Origin: JBHGAV01 sp041946685 | Lineage (GTDB): Bacteria; Acidobacteriota; Terriglobia; Bryobacterales; Bryobacteraceae | Length of the DNA stretch: 64,000 nucleotides | Assembly (NCBI GenBank): GCA_041946685.1 | Contig: JBHGAV010000003.1 | Span: 53,859-117,858, forward strand | Direction: 5' to 3' | Shown here: positions 26,628 through 35,910 of the stretch, in pieces | Layout: the number at the start of each line of letters is the position of its first letter | How positions within the stretch are numbered: position 1 is the first letter of the stretch | The notes under the pieces: model-generated | The model's database searches: none | What the model was told of the DNA's origin: nothing | What the model saw: only the letters and a program-made list of their open reading frames with translations | Program-made: the position numbers and the translations under genes

Positions 26628-27583
26628 GCGCGATGCAAACCTCAACAGGGGAGCCTACAGGCCACCTCGCGCCGGTCAACGAACTGGTGAACACTTTCGA
26701 ATTTGAGGCGGCGGCCCAGCGCAGCCTGAGCGCGGCGGCTTTCGCCGAAATCGCGGGCAGCGAGCGGGAAGCCTTCGAGCGCATCACCTTCCGGCCCCGC
26801 ATGATGGTCAACACCCTGAAGCTGGATCTGACAGTGGACCTGTTCGGCCAGCAGTTGTTCGCGCCGATCCTGGTGGGGCCGACCGCCGACCAGAAGCGAT
26901 TTCACCCGGAAGGCGAGCTGGCCTCGGTGCGCGGCGCCGCGGCCGCCAAGACCGCAATGGTTGTGGACGACCGCGCCAGTTACCCCGTCAAGGAGATCGC
27001 CGCGCAGGCGTCTACTACGCTGTGGTACCAGATCTATCCGGAAAAGGATGCGGCGGCCCAGCGCAGGCGCATAGATCTGGCCATCGACGCCGGCTGCAAG
27101 GCGCTCTGCATCACCGTGAACGGCACCGACTGGAGCGTCGTCGACCGGATCCGGCAGGGCCTTCGCGTCCCGGTTCTGCTCAAGGGCATTGTCAGCCCGG
27201 ACGAGGCCCGCACGGCGGTGAACAACGGGATCCATGGCATCATCGTTTCCAACTACTACGGCCGCAACATGAAGGGCCTGGCGGCGCCCATCGAAGTGCT
27301 GCCCTCGATCGTGGAGGCGGTTGCGGGCAAAGCGCCGATCCTGATCGACGGCAGCTTCCGCCGGGCGACGGACATCCTGAAGGCGCTGGCATTGGGTGCT
27401 CGCGCCGTCCTACTGGGCCGACCCGTGCTCTGGGCGCTGGCATCCTATGGCGCCGCCGGCGTCCAGACGATGCTGGAGATGCTCCAGACCGACCTGGGCC
27501 GCGACATGGCCATGTGCTGCAAGCCGAACCTGAAGTCGCTGGACCCCAGCATCGTGAAGATCCACGGTCGAAGGCCCGCCTGA
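26624..27583 (+). CDS. Alpha-hydroxyacid oxidase homologue lacking the catalytic histidine
   Basis: A 319-residue protein without a signal peptide, coupled to the upstream paralogue by ATGA. The fold is clearly the same: QQLFAPILVGPTADQKRFHP, TTLWYQIYPEKDAAAQRRRI, VLLKGIVSPDEARTAV and RATDILKALALGARAVLLGR. The active-site signature SNHGGR of the family reads SNYYGR here, so the catalytic His is Tyr. The FMN-phosphate motif DGGIRSG reads DGSFRRA. A middle stretch of about 40 residues present in the upstream gene is also missing. It may be a non-catalytic partner, a differently acting flavoprotein or a decaying copy. No frameshift is present. Confidence 0.82.
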   Translation: MSAMQTSTGEPTGHLAPVNELVNTFEFEAAAQRSLSAAAFAEIAGSEREAFERITFRPRMMVNTLKLDLTVDLFGQQLFAPILVGPTADQKRFHPEGELASVRGAAAAKTAMVVDDRASYPVKEIAAQASTTLWYQIYPEKDAAAQRRRIDLAIDAGCKALCITVNGTDWSVVDRIRQGLRVPVLLKGIVSPDEARTAVNNGIHGIIVSNYYGRNMKGLAAPIEVLPSIVEAVAGKAPILIDGSFRRATDILKALALGARAVLLGRPVLWALASYGAAGVQTMLEMLQTDLGRDMAMCCKPNLKSLDPSIVKIHGRRPA

Positions 27584-27592
27584 CAGCGGCGC

Positions 27593-28273
27593 CTACCACC
27601 CCATCCGGGACATCCTGGATTGGATCTCGGCGGCGTAGCCGTCCATGCGGGAAGGCCGCCACCGCAGCGGGTTGGGGATGATCGCCGCCAGCCGTGCACC
27701 CTGTTCGCGGCTGACCGCGCGTGCGGGGATGTCGTAGTAACGCCGGGCCGCGGCCTCGGCTCCGTAGACGCCGGGCCCCCACTCGATCACGTTGAGATAG
27801 AGTTCCAGGATGCGCTGCTTGGAAAGGATCAGCTCGGCCAGCGGCGCCACCGTGAATTCGAGGCCCTTGCGAACGAAAGAGCGCGAGGTCGTCAGGAAGA
27901 GATTCTTGACGAGTTGCTGGGTGATGGTGGAGGCCCCGCGTCCGATCTTCCCCTCCTCGATGTTCTCCTCGACAACCTTGCGCAACTCCAGGAAGTCCAC
28001 ACCGCGGTGCTGGTAAAACCTGCCGTCTTCGGCTGCAATGACCGCATGCTGGAAATCCGGGGAGATCCTGCTCAGGGGGACGAAATCGTAGCGCTTTTCG
28101 TACCTCCGCTTCTTGATTGCGGCCTCGATCCGGCGCTGGGCCTGGACCGCCGTGGTCGGAGGATCGACCCATCGGAGCGCCGCAAGGCCCAGCGCGCACA
28201 CCAGGTGTACGCCCAGCCAGAGCAGCAACAGCAGCCGGACTACGAACCATAGTCCCTTCCGAAGGGCCCTCAA
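27593..28273 (-). CDS. mtgA: Monofunctional biosynthetic peptidoglycan transglycosylase
   Basis: A 226-residue protein started at the TTG at 28273, preceded by GGAGGAGG about 9 nt upstream. An ATG at 28321 would run into the divergent neighbour. One membrane helix lies near the N-terminus (FVVRLLLLLWLGVHLVCAL). Glycosyltransferase-51 motifs follow: VIAAEDGRFYQHRGVDF with the catalytic Glu, RGASTITQQLVKNLF, and YLNVIEWGPGVYGAEAAARRYY. It polymerises lipid II into glycan strands in the periplasm and has no transpeptidase domain. It is convergent with the oxidase pair (9-bp gap). Confidence 0.93.
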   Translation of the reverse strand: MRALRKGLWFVVRLLLLLWLGVHLVCALGLAALRWVDPPTTAVQAQRRIEAAIKKRRYEKRYDFVPLSRISPDFQHAVIAAEDGRFYQHRGVDFLELRKVVEENIEEGKIGRGASTITQQLVKNLFLTTSRSFVRKGLEFTVAPLAELILSKQRILELYLNVIEWGPGVYGAEAAARRYYDIPARAVSREQGARLAAIIPNPLRWRPSRMDGYAAEIQSRMSRMGW

Positions 28274-28319
28274 CTTTCTGAGACCTCCTCCAAGGGGATA
28301 TTGTAGTGGAGTGGGCAAC

Positions 28320-29351
28320 ATGGAACAGCGCTTATTGGGAAACAGCGGACTAAGTGTTTCGGTTCTGAGTTTCGGGACCATGACCATCGGCGGCAGAGAC
28401 CGCTTCAAGGAGATGGGCACGCTCGGCGTGTCCGAGACCCGGCGGATGCTGGACATCTGCCAGGAGGCCGGCGTGACGCTTATCGACACGGCCGACCTGT
28501 ACTCGTTCGGGGCCTGCGAGGAAGTGCTCGGAGAAGCATTGCAGGGACGGCGGCAGCAGTTCCTGATCTCCACCAAGGGCTTCATGCGAATGGGCCCAGG
28601 CCCGCACGACGTGGGGCTTAGCCGCCAGCACCTGGTGGAAGCCTGCGAGGCCAGCCTGCGCCGTCTCCGCACGGACTACGTGGACCTGTACCTGTCGCAC
28701 TCGCAGGACATGCTGGTTCCCATCGAGGAGACGCTTCGCGCGTACGATGACCTGATCCGCCAGGGGAAGATCCGCTACATAGGTTGCTCCAACTACTCCG
28801 GGTGGAACCTCATGAAGAGCCTCGCCGCCAGCCAGCGCGACCGGCTGCCCAGGTACATTTGCCAGCAGGTTCTGTATTCCCTGCTTTCGCGCGACGTGGA
28901 GCACGAGCTGATTCCTCTGGCGATCGATCAGGGCGTCGGCGTGATGGCGTGGAGCCCGCTGCACTTCGGATTGCTCAGCGGCAAGTTCCGCCGGGACGCC
29001 CGCCCGTCCCAGACCAGGCTGAACCAGCTCGACGCGCCGGGCACAGTGGACCAGGAGCGGCTCTACAAGATCGTCGACCTGCTTTGGGCAATCGGCCGGG
29101 AGCGCGGGGTTACCCCCGCCCAAGTTGCGCTCAACTGGGTGGCATCCAAGCCGCGGGTGGACACCGTCGTCATCGGCGCGCGCAACGAGGAGCAGCTTCG
29201 CGACAACCTCGCCGCGGCCTCCTGGCGCCTCACCGCCGAAGAGATCGCCCGCCTGGACGAGGCGAGCGCCACTCCCGAGCCTTACCCCTACTGGCACCAG
29301 CACAAGTTCGGCGGCGAGCGCAATCCGCGCCTGCCCGCCGTGCGCTCATAA
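28320..29351 (+). CDS. Aldo/keto reductase
   Basis: A 343-residue NADPH-dependent oxidoreductase of the YghZ/Tas-like class. Family features: LGNSGLSVSVLSFGTMTIGG, the catalytic Asp and Tyr in LIDTADLYSFGACEEVLGEAL, Lys in FLISTKGF, the DYVDLYLSHSQD region, and the cofactor-binding GVTPAQVALNWVASKP and VIGARNEEQLRDNL. The ATG at 28320 has GGAG eight bases upstream and lies 46 bp from the divergent mtgA start. The substrate is unknown. Confidence 0.93.
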   Translation: MEQRLLGNSGLSVSVLSFGTMTIGGRDRFKEMGTLGVSETRRMLDICQEAGVTLIDTADLYSFGACEEVLGEALQGRRQQFLISTKGFMRMGPGPHDVGLSRQHLVEACEASLRRLRTDYVDLYLSHSQDMLVPIEETLRAYDDLIRQGKIRYIGCSNYSGWNLMKSLAASQRDRLPRYICQQVLYSLLSRDVEHELIPLAIDQGVGVMAWSPLHFGLLSGKFRRDARPSQTRLNQLDAPGTVDQERLYKIVDLLWAIGRERGVTPAQVALNWVASKPRVDTVVIGARNEEQLRDNLAAASWRLTAEEIARLDEASATPEPYPYWHQHKFGGERNPRLPAVRS

Positions 29352-29367
29352 GTTGAGGTTATGGCAT

Positions 29368-30918
29368 ATGCTTCGAACCATCACAATATTCCTGCTCTTG
29401 TGCTGCCTGGTCTTCGCCGCGAAGCCGGTCCGCACCGATAAGGGACTCGTGGCAGGGGTCCCGGCAACTGACCCCTCTGTGACGGTATACAAAGGGATTC
29501 CCTACGCGGCGCCGCCCGTGGGCGATCTGCGGTGGCGCGCTCCAAGGCCGGCGGCTCCATGGAAGGGCGTGCTCAAAGCCGACCGCTTCTCGAAGTCGTG
29601 CATGCAGGCGTCCGCGAGTAGTCTGGGCCCCTGGACCGAGGAATACATGGACCAGAACGAGCGCAGCGAGGACTGCCTGTACCTGAACGTTTGGACTGCG
29701 GCGAGCCAGGGCAAGCGTCCCGTCCTGTTCTGGATTCACGGCGGCGCGTTCGATCAGGGATCCACCTCGGTCGCGCTGTACGACGGCGAGGGGCTGGCGC
29801 GCAAGGGTGTGGTTGTCGTCACCACGAACTACCGGCTGGGTCTGTTCGGTTTCCTCGCGCATCCGGAACTGACCAGGGAGTCCGAGGCCCGCGCTTCCGG
29901 GAACTACGGCATCCTGGACCTGATTGCCGCGCTCAAGTGGGTGCAGGCCAACATCGGCGCATTCGGCGGAGATCCAACGCGCGTGACCATTGCGGGGCAG
30001 TCGGCCGGGTCTTCGGCCGTGCACGTTCTTGTGGCTTCACCGCTCGCCAAGGGATTGTTCCACCAGGCGATCGCGCAGAGCGGCTCCAGTGCCTCCAATC
30101 GTATGCGGACGCTGGCGGATGCGGAGGCGGACGGCGTCAAGCTCATGACGGCGAAAGGCGCAAAGACTCTGAAGGAGATGCGCGATATGCCGGTATACCA
30201 GGTGCTGGCGCCGGTCGAGGTGGCGGTGTCCCGCCCGGGTCCGGTGGTCGACGGGTGGATGTTGCCCGAGACGCCGGGCGCCATCTTCGCGGCGGGCAAA
30301 CAGAACGACGTCGTGACCATGACGGGGTACACGGCCGACGAGGGCAGCTCCGATTCGCGATACGGGAAACGCACACCGGAGGAGTTTCAGAGCGAAGTCC
30401 GCCGCGCTGCCGGAGGCGCGTCCGATCTGGCGGACGAGTTTCTGCGGCTGTACCCGGCGGCCACGGCCGGGCAGGCGGGCGTGTCGCAGAAAGCCAGCGC
30501 GCGGGATCAGAACCTGGTGTCGATGCTTCTGTGGGCTAGACAGAGGGCGGTCCACGCCAAGACGCCCGTCTATGCGTATCTGTGGACCCACCCGGTCCCC
30601 GGCCCCAAGAAGGACGTCTACGGCGCGCACCATTCAGCCGAGCTCGGGTACGTCTTCAACAGCCTCTCCCGGGCGAAGCGGCCTTTCGAGCCCCTGGACC
30701 GGGAGATCGCGGACAGGACATCCTCGTACTGGGCCAATTTCGTCCGCACGGGGAATCCGAACGGCGCGGGATTGCCGGAGTGGCCGGTGTTCGATGTGAG
30801 CAATCCGCAGGTGATGGAACTCGGCGAACGGTTCGCGCCACGGCCCCTGGCCGATCCAGCCAAGGTGAAGCTGTTCGAGGCGGTCCTCTCCAAGCCGGCG
30901 TCCCCGGCCGGACGGTAG
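29368..30918 (+). CDS. Secreted type-B carboxylesterase/lipase
   Basis: A 516-residue protein starting at the ATG at 29368. It has a signal peptide (TITIFLLLCCLVFAA). Carboxylesterase-B features: VYKGIPYAAPPVGDLRWRAP, SEDCLYLNVWTA, VLFWIHGGAFDQGS as oxyanion region, the nucleophile elbow TIAGQSAGSSAVHVL, the acid in GYTADEGSS and the catalytic His in GAHHSAELGYVF. It probably hydrolyses esters in the periplasm or outside the cell. It begins 16 bp after the aldo/keto reductase, so co-transcription is likely. Confidence 0.93.
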   Translation: MLRTITIFLLLCCLVFAAKPVRTDKGLVAGVPATDPSVTVYKGIPYAAPPVGDLRWRAPRPAAPWKGVLKADRFSKSCMQASASSLGPWTEEYMDQNERSEDCLYLNVWTAASQGKRPVLFWIHGGAFDQGSTSVALYDGEGLARKGVVVVTTNYRLGLFGFLAHPELTRESEARASGNYGILDLIAALKWVQANIGAFGGDPTRVTIAGQSAGSSAVHVLVASPLAKGLFHQAIAQSGSSASNRMRTLADAEADGVKLMTAKGAKTLKEMRDMPVYQVLAPVEVAVSRPGPVVDGWMLPETPGAIFAAGKQNDVVTMTGYTADEGSSDSRYGKRTPEEFQSEVRRAAGGASDLADEFLRLYPAATAGQAGVSQKASARDQNLVSMLLWARQRAVHAKTPVYAYLWTHPVPGPKKDVYGAHHSAELGYVFNSLSRAKRPFEPLDREIADRTSSYWANFVRTGNPNGAGLPEWPVFDVSNPQVMELGERFAPRPLADPAKVKLFEAVLSKPASPAGR

Positions 30919-31003
30919 AAGCCGCCGGCTGGCGGCGATGCCGGAAGGTGCGTTGTATACTGTAGCGGAGCGAGAGGCCGGCTGCGGATTCCGGGCCCGA
31001 CAC

Positions 31004-31222
31004 ATGATCGTCGCCTATATCGCCGAGTTTGGGGTGGCCTTTCTGTTCGGAGCCAGCGCCATCTGGGCGCTGGTCTGGGCGATCCGCTCGGGTCAGTTCT
31101 CCGACTTCGCGGGCGGCGCCTCCAGTATCTTTGATCCCGAAGAGCCTGTCGGCCACATCACCGATACCGCGCTCGCGCACGGACCCACGCCGCCCGCAGG
31201 AGATCCACCATGTCGGCGGTAA
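31004..31222 (+). CDS. ccoS: cbb3-type cytochrome oxidase assembly protein CcoS
   Basis: A 72-residue protein from the ATG at 31004. It has one membrane helix (EFGVAFLFGASAIWALVWAI) followed by the CcoS hallmark RSGQFSDFAGGASSIF and an acidic FDPEEP. CcoS is required for cofactor insertion into cbb3 oxidases. The Pro-rich tail is longer than in most CcoS proteins and overlaps the ccoN start by 13 bp. It is the first gene of the oxidase operon here, whereas ccoS is usually last, after ccoI. Confidence 0.8.
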   Translation: MIVAYIAEFGVAFLFGASAIWALVWAIRSGQFSDFAGGASSIFDPEEPVGHITDTALAHGPTPPAGDPPCRR

Positions 31223-32682
31223 CCGCGGCCATGCTCCCGCCGGACGAACTCCAGGAGCGCCTGACGCGCGTGCAGATTGACCGCTCGGCGCGCCGCGCCG
31301 TGGTCTGGTATTACACCAGCGCCGTCTTCTGGCTGCTGGCGGGCTCCGTGCTGGCGATTATCGCCTCCATCAAGATGCACGCGCCGGGTTTTCTGACCGA
31401 ATGGGAATGGCTGACCTTCGGCCGTGTCCGTCCCGCGCACCTGCTGACCGTGATCTACGGCTGGGGATCGATGGCCGGAGTCGGCACGCTGCTGTGGCTC
31501 GAAGCCCGCCTGTGCCGCGTGCGGCTCCCGTTCCCCGCCCTGCTGCCGGTCACGGCCATCGTCTGGAACGTGGGCGTGGCCTACGGCACGGTGGCCGTCC
31601 TGGCGGGATTCGGCACCAGCGTGGAATGGCTTGAGATGCCGCCTTCCACGCTCGGCTTCTTCGCCTTCTGCGTGGCCGTGCTGATCGCGGCGACCGTGCG
31701 GATGTTCCTGCGGCGGCAGGTGTCGCACACCTATGTCTCGCAGTGGTACCTGTTCGGCTCGGTGCTGTGGTTCCCGTTCCTTTACACGCTGGCGATCGCC
31801 ATGATCTTCACCCCGGCGGCGGCCGGCGTGGCCAAGGCCGCGGCCAACTGGTGGTTCGCCCACAACGTGCTGGGCCTATGGTTCACGCCCATCGGACTGG
31901 CCACGGCGTACTACCTGATCCCCAAGGTCATCGGCCGCCCGGTTCACAGCTACCACCTCTCGCTGCTCGGTTTCTGGACGCTGGCCATCTTCTACAACTG
32001 GGCGGGCACGCACCACCTGATCGGCGGGCCGCTGCCGGCATGGGTGGTCACGGTGGGAATCGTCGGCAGCGTGATGATGTTCATCCCCGTGATCACGGTG
32101 GCGGTCAATCATCACCTGACCATGGTGGGCAACTTCGGACATCTCCGGTACAGCCCGACTCTGCGCTTTGTCGTCTTCGGCGCCATGTGCTACACCGCCG
32201 TGAGCGTACAGGGCTCGCTGACCAGCCTGCGCACGGTGAACGAGGTCAACCATTTCACCCATTACACGATCGCCCATGCCCACCTGGGCGTGTACGCTTT
32301 CTTCTCGATGATGATGTTCGGGGCCTTTTACTATGTGCTGCCGCGGCTGCTGAATTCGGAGTGGCATTCCGCGCGCCTGATCCGGCTCCATTTTTGGAGC
32401 TGCGCCGCCGGCATCGCCTTCTACTGGGTGAGCCTTACCTGGGGAGGCTGGATGCAGGGCCTCATGATGCTCGATCCCAAGGTCCCGTTCCTGGATATCG
32501 TGGCGGCCATGAAACCGTACCTGCACGCCCGGACGGTCGCCGGCGCTCTGATGACCGTGGGCCATGTCGCCTTCGCCGTCCTGGTCTGGAACATGCTCCG
32601 GCAGCGCGGCGCTCGGCTGCTGGGCCCCACGCTGCTGCGCACGGTTTCTCGCCCGGCGCCGCCGCCCAAGGAGGCCGCGTGA
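31210..32682 (+). CDS. ccoN: cbb3-type cytochrome c oxidase subunit I
   Basis: A 490-residue membrane protein with about 12 helices. Haem and copper ligands are visible: the low-spin haem His in RVRPAHLLTVIYGWGSM, the CuB His in NWWFAHNVLGLWF, the CuB His pair in NWAGTHHLIGGPLPAW, and the high- and low-spin haem ligands in THYTIAHAHLGVYAFF. This catalytic subunit reduces O2 with high affinity and pumps protons. It is coupled to ccoO by a GTGA overlap. An AAGGAGG just before the ccoO start lies in its last codons. Confidence 0.95.
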   Translation: MSAVTAAMLPPDELQERLTRVQIDRSARRAVVWYYTSAVFWLLAGSVLAIIASIKMHAPGFLTEWEWLTFGRVRPAHLLTVIYGWGSMAGVGTLLWLEARLCRVRLPFPALLPVTAIVWNVGVAYGTVAVLAGFGTSVEWLEMPPSTLGFFAFCVAVLIAATVRMFLRRQVSHTYVSQWYLFGSVLWFPFLYTLAIAMIFTPAAAGVAKAAANWWFAHNVLGLWFTPIGLATAYYLIPKVIGRPVHSYHLSLLGFWTLAIFYNWAGTHHLIGGPLPAWVVTVGIVGSVMMFIPVITVAVNHHLTMVGNFGHLRYSPTLRFVVFGAMCYTAVSVQGSLTSLRTVNEVNHFTHYTIAHAHLGVYAFFSMMMFGAFYYVLPRLLNSEWHSARLIRLHFWSCAAGIAFYWVSLTWGGWMQGLMMLDPKVPFLDIVAAMKPYLHARTVAGALMTVGHVAFAVLVWNMLRQRGARLLGPTLLRTVSRPAPPPKEAA

Positions 32683-33284
32683 ACCGCGCCACGCTGATCG
32701 CGCTCGGTGTCCTGGTGACGGTGTTCACGTCGCTGCTTGGGCTGGTCCTCCTGCCCAACTGGCAGTACCGAAGCCTGGCGGCGTACAAGGACGATGCCGG
32801 GGAGACCTGGCCCTCCGCCCCCTTCGGGGAAGCGGTCACGGGCCGCGCCGTGTACATCGATCTCGGCTGCGTGTACTGCCATTCCCAGCAAGTGCGGCCG
32901 GAGGGCTACGGCGCGGATATCGCCCGCGGCTGGGGAATGCGCCGCACGGTGGCCCGCGACTACATTCACGACTCGCCTCCGCTGCTCGGCACCATGCGCA
33001 CCGGACCTGACCTCGCCAATATCGGCGCCCGGCAGCCCAGCCGGGAATGGCACCTGCTGCACCTCTACGACCCTGCGATCACGTCGCCCGGCTCCACGAT
33101 GCCGCGCTATCCGTTCCTCTTCTCGGTCATACGAAACGGCGGCAGCGCGCCGCCCGGCGCCGTGCGCCTTCCGGCGGAGCGCTTCCCCGAGCCCGCCTGG
33201 GTCGTTCCCACGCTCCGCGGCGCGCAACTGGCCGGCTACCTGAGAAGCCTCAACCATAACTATGAACTCCCGGAGGCCAGGTGA
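32679..33284 (+). CDS. ccoO: cbb3 oxidase subunit II, mono-haem cytochrome c
   Basis: A 201-residue protein with a GTG start at 32679 overlapping the ccoN stop (GTGA) and AAGGAGG close upstream. It has an N-terminal membrane anchor (TLIALGVLVTVFTSLLGLVLL) and a haem c site in LGCVYCHSQQVRPEG. The axial Met lies in STMPRYPFL, and TGPDLANIGARQP is typical of CcoO. The reading frame continues open far upstream as an antisense-type artefact inside ccoN. It transfers electrons to CcoN. Confidence 0.93.
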   Translation: MNRATLIALGVLVTVFTSLLGLVLLPNWQYRSLAAYKDDAGETWPSAPFGEAVTGRAVYIDLGCVYCHSQQVRPEGYGADIARGWGMRRTVARDYIHDSPPLLGTMRTGPDLANIGARQPSREWHLLHLYDPAITSPGSTMPRYPFLFSVIRNGGSAPPGAVRLPAERFPEPAWVVPTLRGAQLAGYLRSLNHNYELPEAR

Positions 33285-33952
33285 GCGACTCCGGCAACAT
33301 CCCGCCCCGCGCCCGGCTCGAGAAGGAGGAGCGCCTCACTCCCGACATCATCCCCATGCACCACCCGATCATGCGGGAGCTGGCCGAGCCCAAGGACGGT
33401 CTTGAGCCCACGCCCGTCTGGCTGATGCTGTTGTACTTCGCCCTGATCGGGTGGGGTGGCTTCTACCTCGCGACCAACAGCGGGGCGTTTCGCGCGGACG
33501 TTTTCACGGACGGCCCCAGCCAGCGGCTGGCCTTCGGCGGCGGCGAGACCAAGCCGGCAGCTCCCGCCGATCCCATGGTGCTCGGCCAGCGCGTGTTTGC
33601 GAACTGCGCCGCCTGCCACCAGGCTGATGGCAAGGGGGTAGAGGGCGTCTATCCTCCCCTGGCGGATTCCCCCTTCGTAAACGGCCCTCCGGAACACCTG
33701 ATCCGCATCGTGCTCCACGGCCTCAGTGGACCTTTGACGGTGCATGGCAAGACCTACAACGGTGAGATGCCGGCCTGGCAGCAATTGCCCGATCATCAGA
33801 TCGCCGCGGTGTTGACCTACATCCGCGCCTCGTTCGGCAACAGCGCCCCCGCCATCGACGGCGAGGCAGTCAAGGCGATAAGGGAAGCCACCTCCGGCCG
33901 GGCCCGGCCCTGGACCGCCGCCGAGCTTGCGTCGGTGCCAATCTCGAAATGA
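33281..33952 (+). CDS. CcoP-like membrane-anchored cytochrome c with a single haem
   Basis: A 223-residue protein with a GTG start coupled to ccoO (GTGA). One membrane helix (VWLMLLYFALIGWGGFYLA) precedes a cytochrome c domain with GQRVFANCAACHQADGKG. The axial Met is probably in NGEMPAWQQLPD. Classical CcoP carries two CxxCH haems, and only one is present here. It occupies the ccoP position and should deliver electrons to the oxidase. The next gene overlaps its stop by ATGA. Confidence 0.88.
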   Translation: MSDSGNIPPRARLEKEERLTPDIIPMHHPIMRELAEPKDGLEPTPVWLMLLYFALIGWGGFYLATNSGAFRADVFTDGPSQRLAFGGGETKPAAPADPMVLGQRVFANCAACHQADGKGVEGVYPPLADSPFVNGPPEHLIRIVLHGLSGPLTVHGKTYNGEMPAWQQLPDHQIAAVLTYIRASFGNSAPAIDGEAVKAIREATSGRARPWTAAELASVPISK

Positions 33953-35910
33953 CCTCCACGGAAGGCCGGGCGGGGGCGCCGGCTCTCGCCTGCGGCTGTT
34001 CGGCGCCCACCCCGGCGGGCGTCTGGCTCTGGGTGCGTCTGGCGGCGGGAGCGTTCCTGGCTGTGAACATCATGAGCCTGTCGCTCTCGGTCAACCTGTC
34101 GGAAACCACGCCGCGGGAAAGGACGTTCCTGTATGCCGCTTTGATCGGCGGAACCCTTCTGGTGGCCGGGCTCGTGGGGCAACCGCTGGTTGTCAACGCA
34201 TGGCGCGAACTTCGTTCCCGGCGCGTCACCATCGAGGCGCTTTTCCTGTTGGGCATCGGGGGCGCCCTTGCACAGTCATTCCTGGCCGTGGCGACCGGCC
34301 GGGGCGCGGTCTACTTCGAGGTTGTCGCCATTCTGCTCGTGGTGTATGCCCTCGGCCGGAGCCTGGTCTCCAGATCCCAGCAGTCGGCGCTGGATTCTCT
34401 GTCGCGCGTGCGGGCGGAAACGGATTGTGAACTGGTTCTGCCAGACGGCTCAACCCGGAAGGTGGCGAGCGGAGACCTCAAGCCGGGAGATGTCGTCCTG
34501 GTCAAACCCGGCCAGATCGCTCCGGTCGACGGGACTGTGATCTCGGGTCAGGCCTGCCTCGAGGAGGCGCACCTGACCGGAGAAGGCTTCCTGCGGCCGG
34601 TCCGGCCCGGTGATCCGGTTCTGGCAGGGGTCTGTCCTGTGGATGCGGCAATCCAGGTGAGGACGGCTGCTGCCGCCGGGGAAAGCGCGTTTTCGCTGGC
34701 GCTCGACCATGTAAGCCGCTCGCTCCAGTCCCCCGCCCGGTTGGAGAGAACCGCCGACCGGCTGGCCCGCTGGTTCGCGCCGCTGGTGCTGGGAGCCGCG
34801 CTGCTTACCTTGGCCGCCTGGGGGTTGACGCGCGGGTGGCCCACCGGTCTTATGAACGGCCTGGCCGTCCTCCTGATCGCGTGTCCGTGCGCCATCGGTT
34901 TCGCGACGCCTCTGGCTTTCTGGAGCTCGGTGCGCCGTCTGGCCGCCATCGGCATGGCCGTGCGCGGCGGGGACTGTGTGGAGCGGCTGGCCACGGCCGA
35001 CACGGTAATTCTCGACAAGACCGGGACGCTCACCTCGGAATCCTGGCGTATTGCGCGGGCCGAGTTCCTGCCGGTTCCAGGTGTGGATGAGCCGTTCCTG
35101 CGCCGGCTGGTCGCCGCGGCCGAGCGGGCCAGCAATCATCCCATCGCTGCGGCGTTCCGCGACTTCGACTCCGGCCTTTCCGGTCCTCCCCTGCGGGTCG
35201 ATTCGCTCAGCACCCTGCCGGGGAGGGGCTTCAAGGCCTCCCTGGCCGGGCCGGCGGGCTCCCGGTGGGACGTCACCATCGGGCTCGCGGACAACCAGCC
35301 GGACCAGGCGGCAAGACGTCTTTCGGTGCTTGTAAATGGCGGGCCCGCGGCGGTCGTGGATCTGGAGGAGAGCATTCTTCCCTCGGTTCGCTCCGCGGTC
35401 GCGGAACTCCACGGGTTACGGGTGGAGACGATCGTAGCCACCGGGGACGCCGCCCGGCGGGCTCTTGCCATCCCGGCCGGGCGTCACTACGCTTCGCTGA
35501 CGCCCGCGGGCAAGATTTCCCTCGTTGAAGAACTGCAAGCGGCGGGGCGAAAGGTCCTGTTCGTCGGCGACGGCCTCAACGACTCGGCGGCCATGGCGGC
35601 CGCCCATGCTTCCATCGCCGCCCCTGGCAGCGTGGACCTCACGGCCAGTCTGGCGGGAGGGGTGCTGCTGCACGATGATTTGCGCGCGATTCCGCGTGCG
35701 CTCGCGGCCGCACGGCAGGCGCTCGCCGTGGCCCGCTCTAACCTCCTTTTTGCCGCCGGCTACAACGCGGCCGGAATCGCCATCGCCGCCGCCGGACTGG
35801 TTCACCCGGTCACCTCCGTGCTGCTGATGACCTGCTCAAGCCTGTTTGTCTGCTGGCGGGCCAGCCGCCTCCTGCCGGGCAATCAGAATGCCGAAGGGGT
35901 ATCCCCATGA
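33949..35910 (+). CDS. ccoI: Copper-type heavy-metal P1B-ATPase (CcoI-like)
   Basis: A 653-residue P-type ATPase. The metal-site motif is LLIACPCAIGFATPLAFW. Other motifs are the phosphorylation loop VILDKTGTLTSE, the actuator element HLTGEGFL, SNHPIAAAF of the nucleotide domain and FVGDGLNDSAAMAAAH. The usual N-terminal HMA domain with GMxCxxC is absent, leaving only a short Cys-containing tail (LACGCSAP). Its place in the operon implies copper supply for the CuB centre. It is coupled to both neighbours by ATGA overlaps. Confidence 0.9.
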   Translation: MTSTEGRAGAPALACGCSAPTPAGVWLWVRLAAGAFLAVNIMSLSLSVNLSETTPRERTFLYAALIGGTLLVAGLVGQPLVVNAWRELRSRRVTIEALFLLGIGGALAQSFLAVATGRGAVYFEVVAILLVVYALGRSLVSRSQQSALDSLSRVRAETDCELVLPDGSTRKVASGDLKPGDVVLVKPGQIAPVDGTVISGQACLEEAHLTGEGFLRPVRPGDPVLAGVCPVDAAIQVRTAAAAGESAFSLALDHVSRSLQSPARLERTADRLARWFAPLVLGAALLTLAAWGLTRGWPTGLMNGLAVLLIACPCAIGFATPLAFWSSVRRLAAIGMAVRGGDCVERLATADTVILDKTGTLTSESWRIARAEFLPVPGVDEPFLRRLVAAAERASNHPIAAAFRDFDSGLSGPPLRVDSLSTLPGRGFKASLAGPAGSRWDVTIGLADNQPDQAARRLSVLVNGGPAAVVDLEESILPSVRSAVAELHGLRVETIVATGDAARRALAIPAGRHYASLTPAGKISLVEELQAAGRKVLFVGDGLNDSAAMAAAHASIAAPGSVDLTASLAGGVLLHDDLRAIPRALAAARQALAVARSNLLFAAGYNAAGIAIAAAGLVHPVTSVLLMTCSSLFVCWRASRLLPGNQNAEGVSP

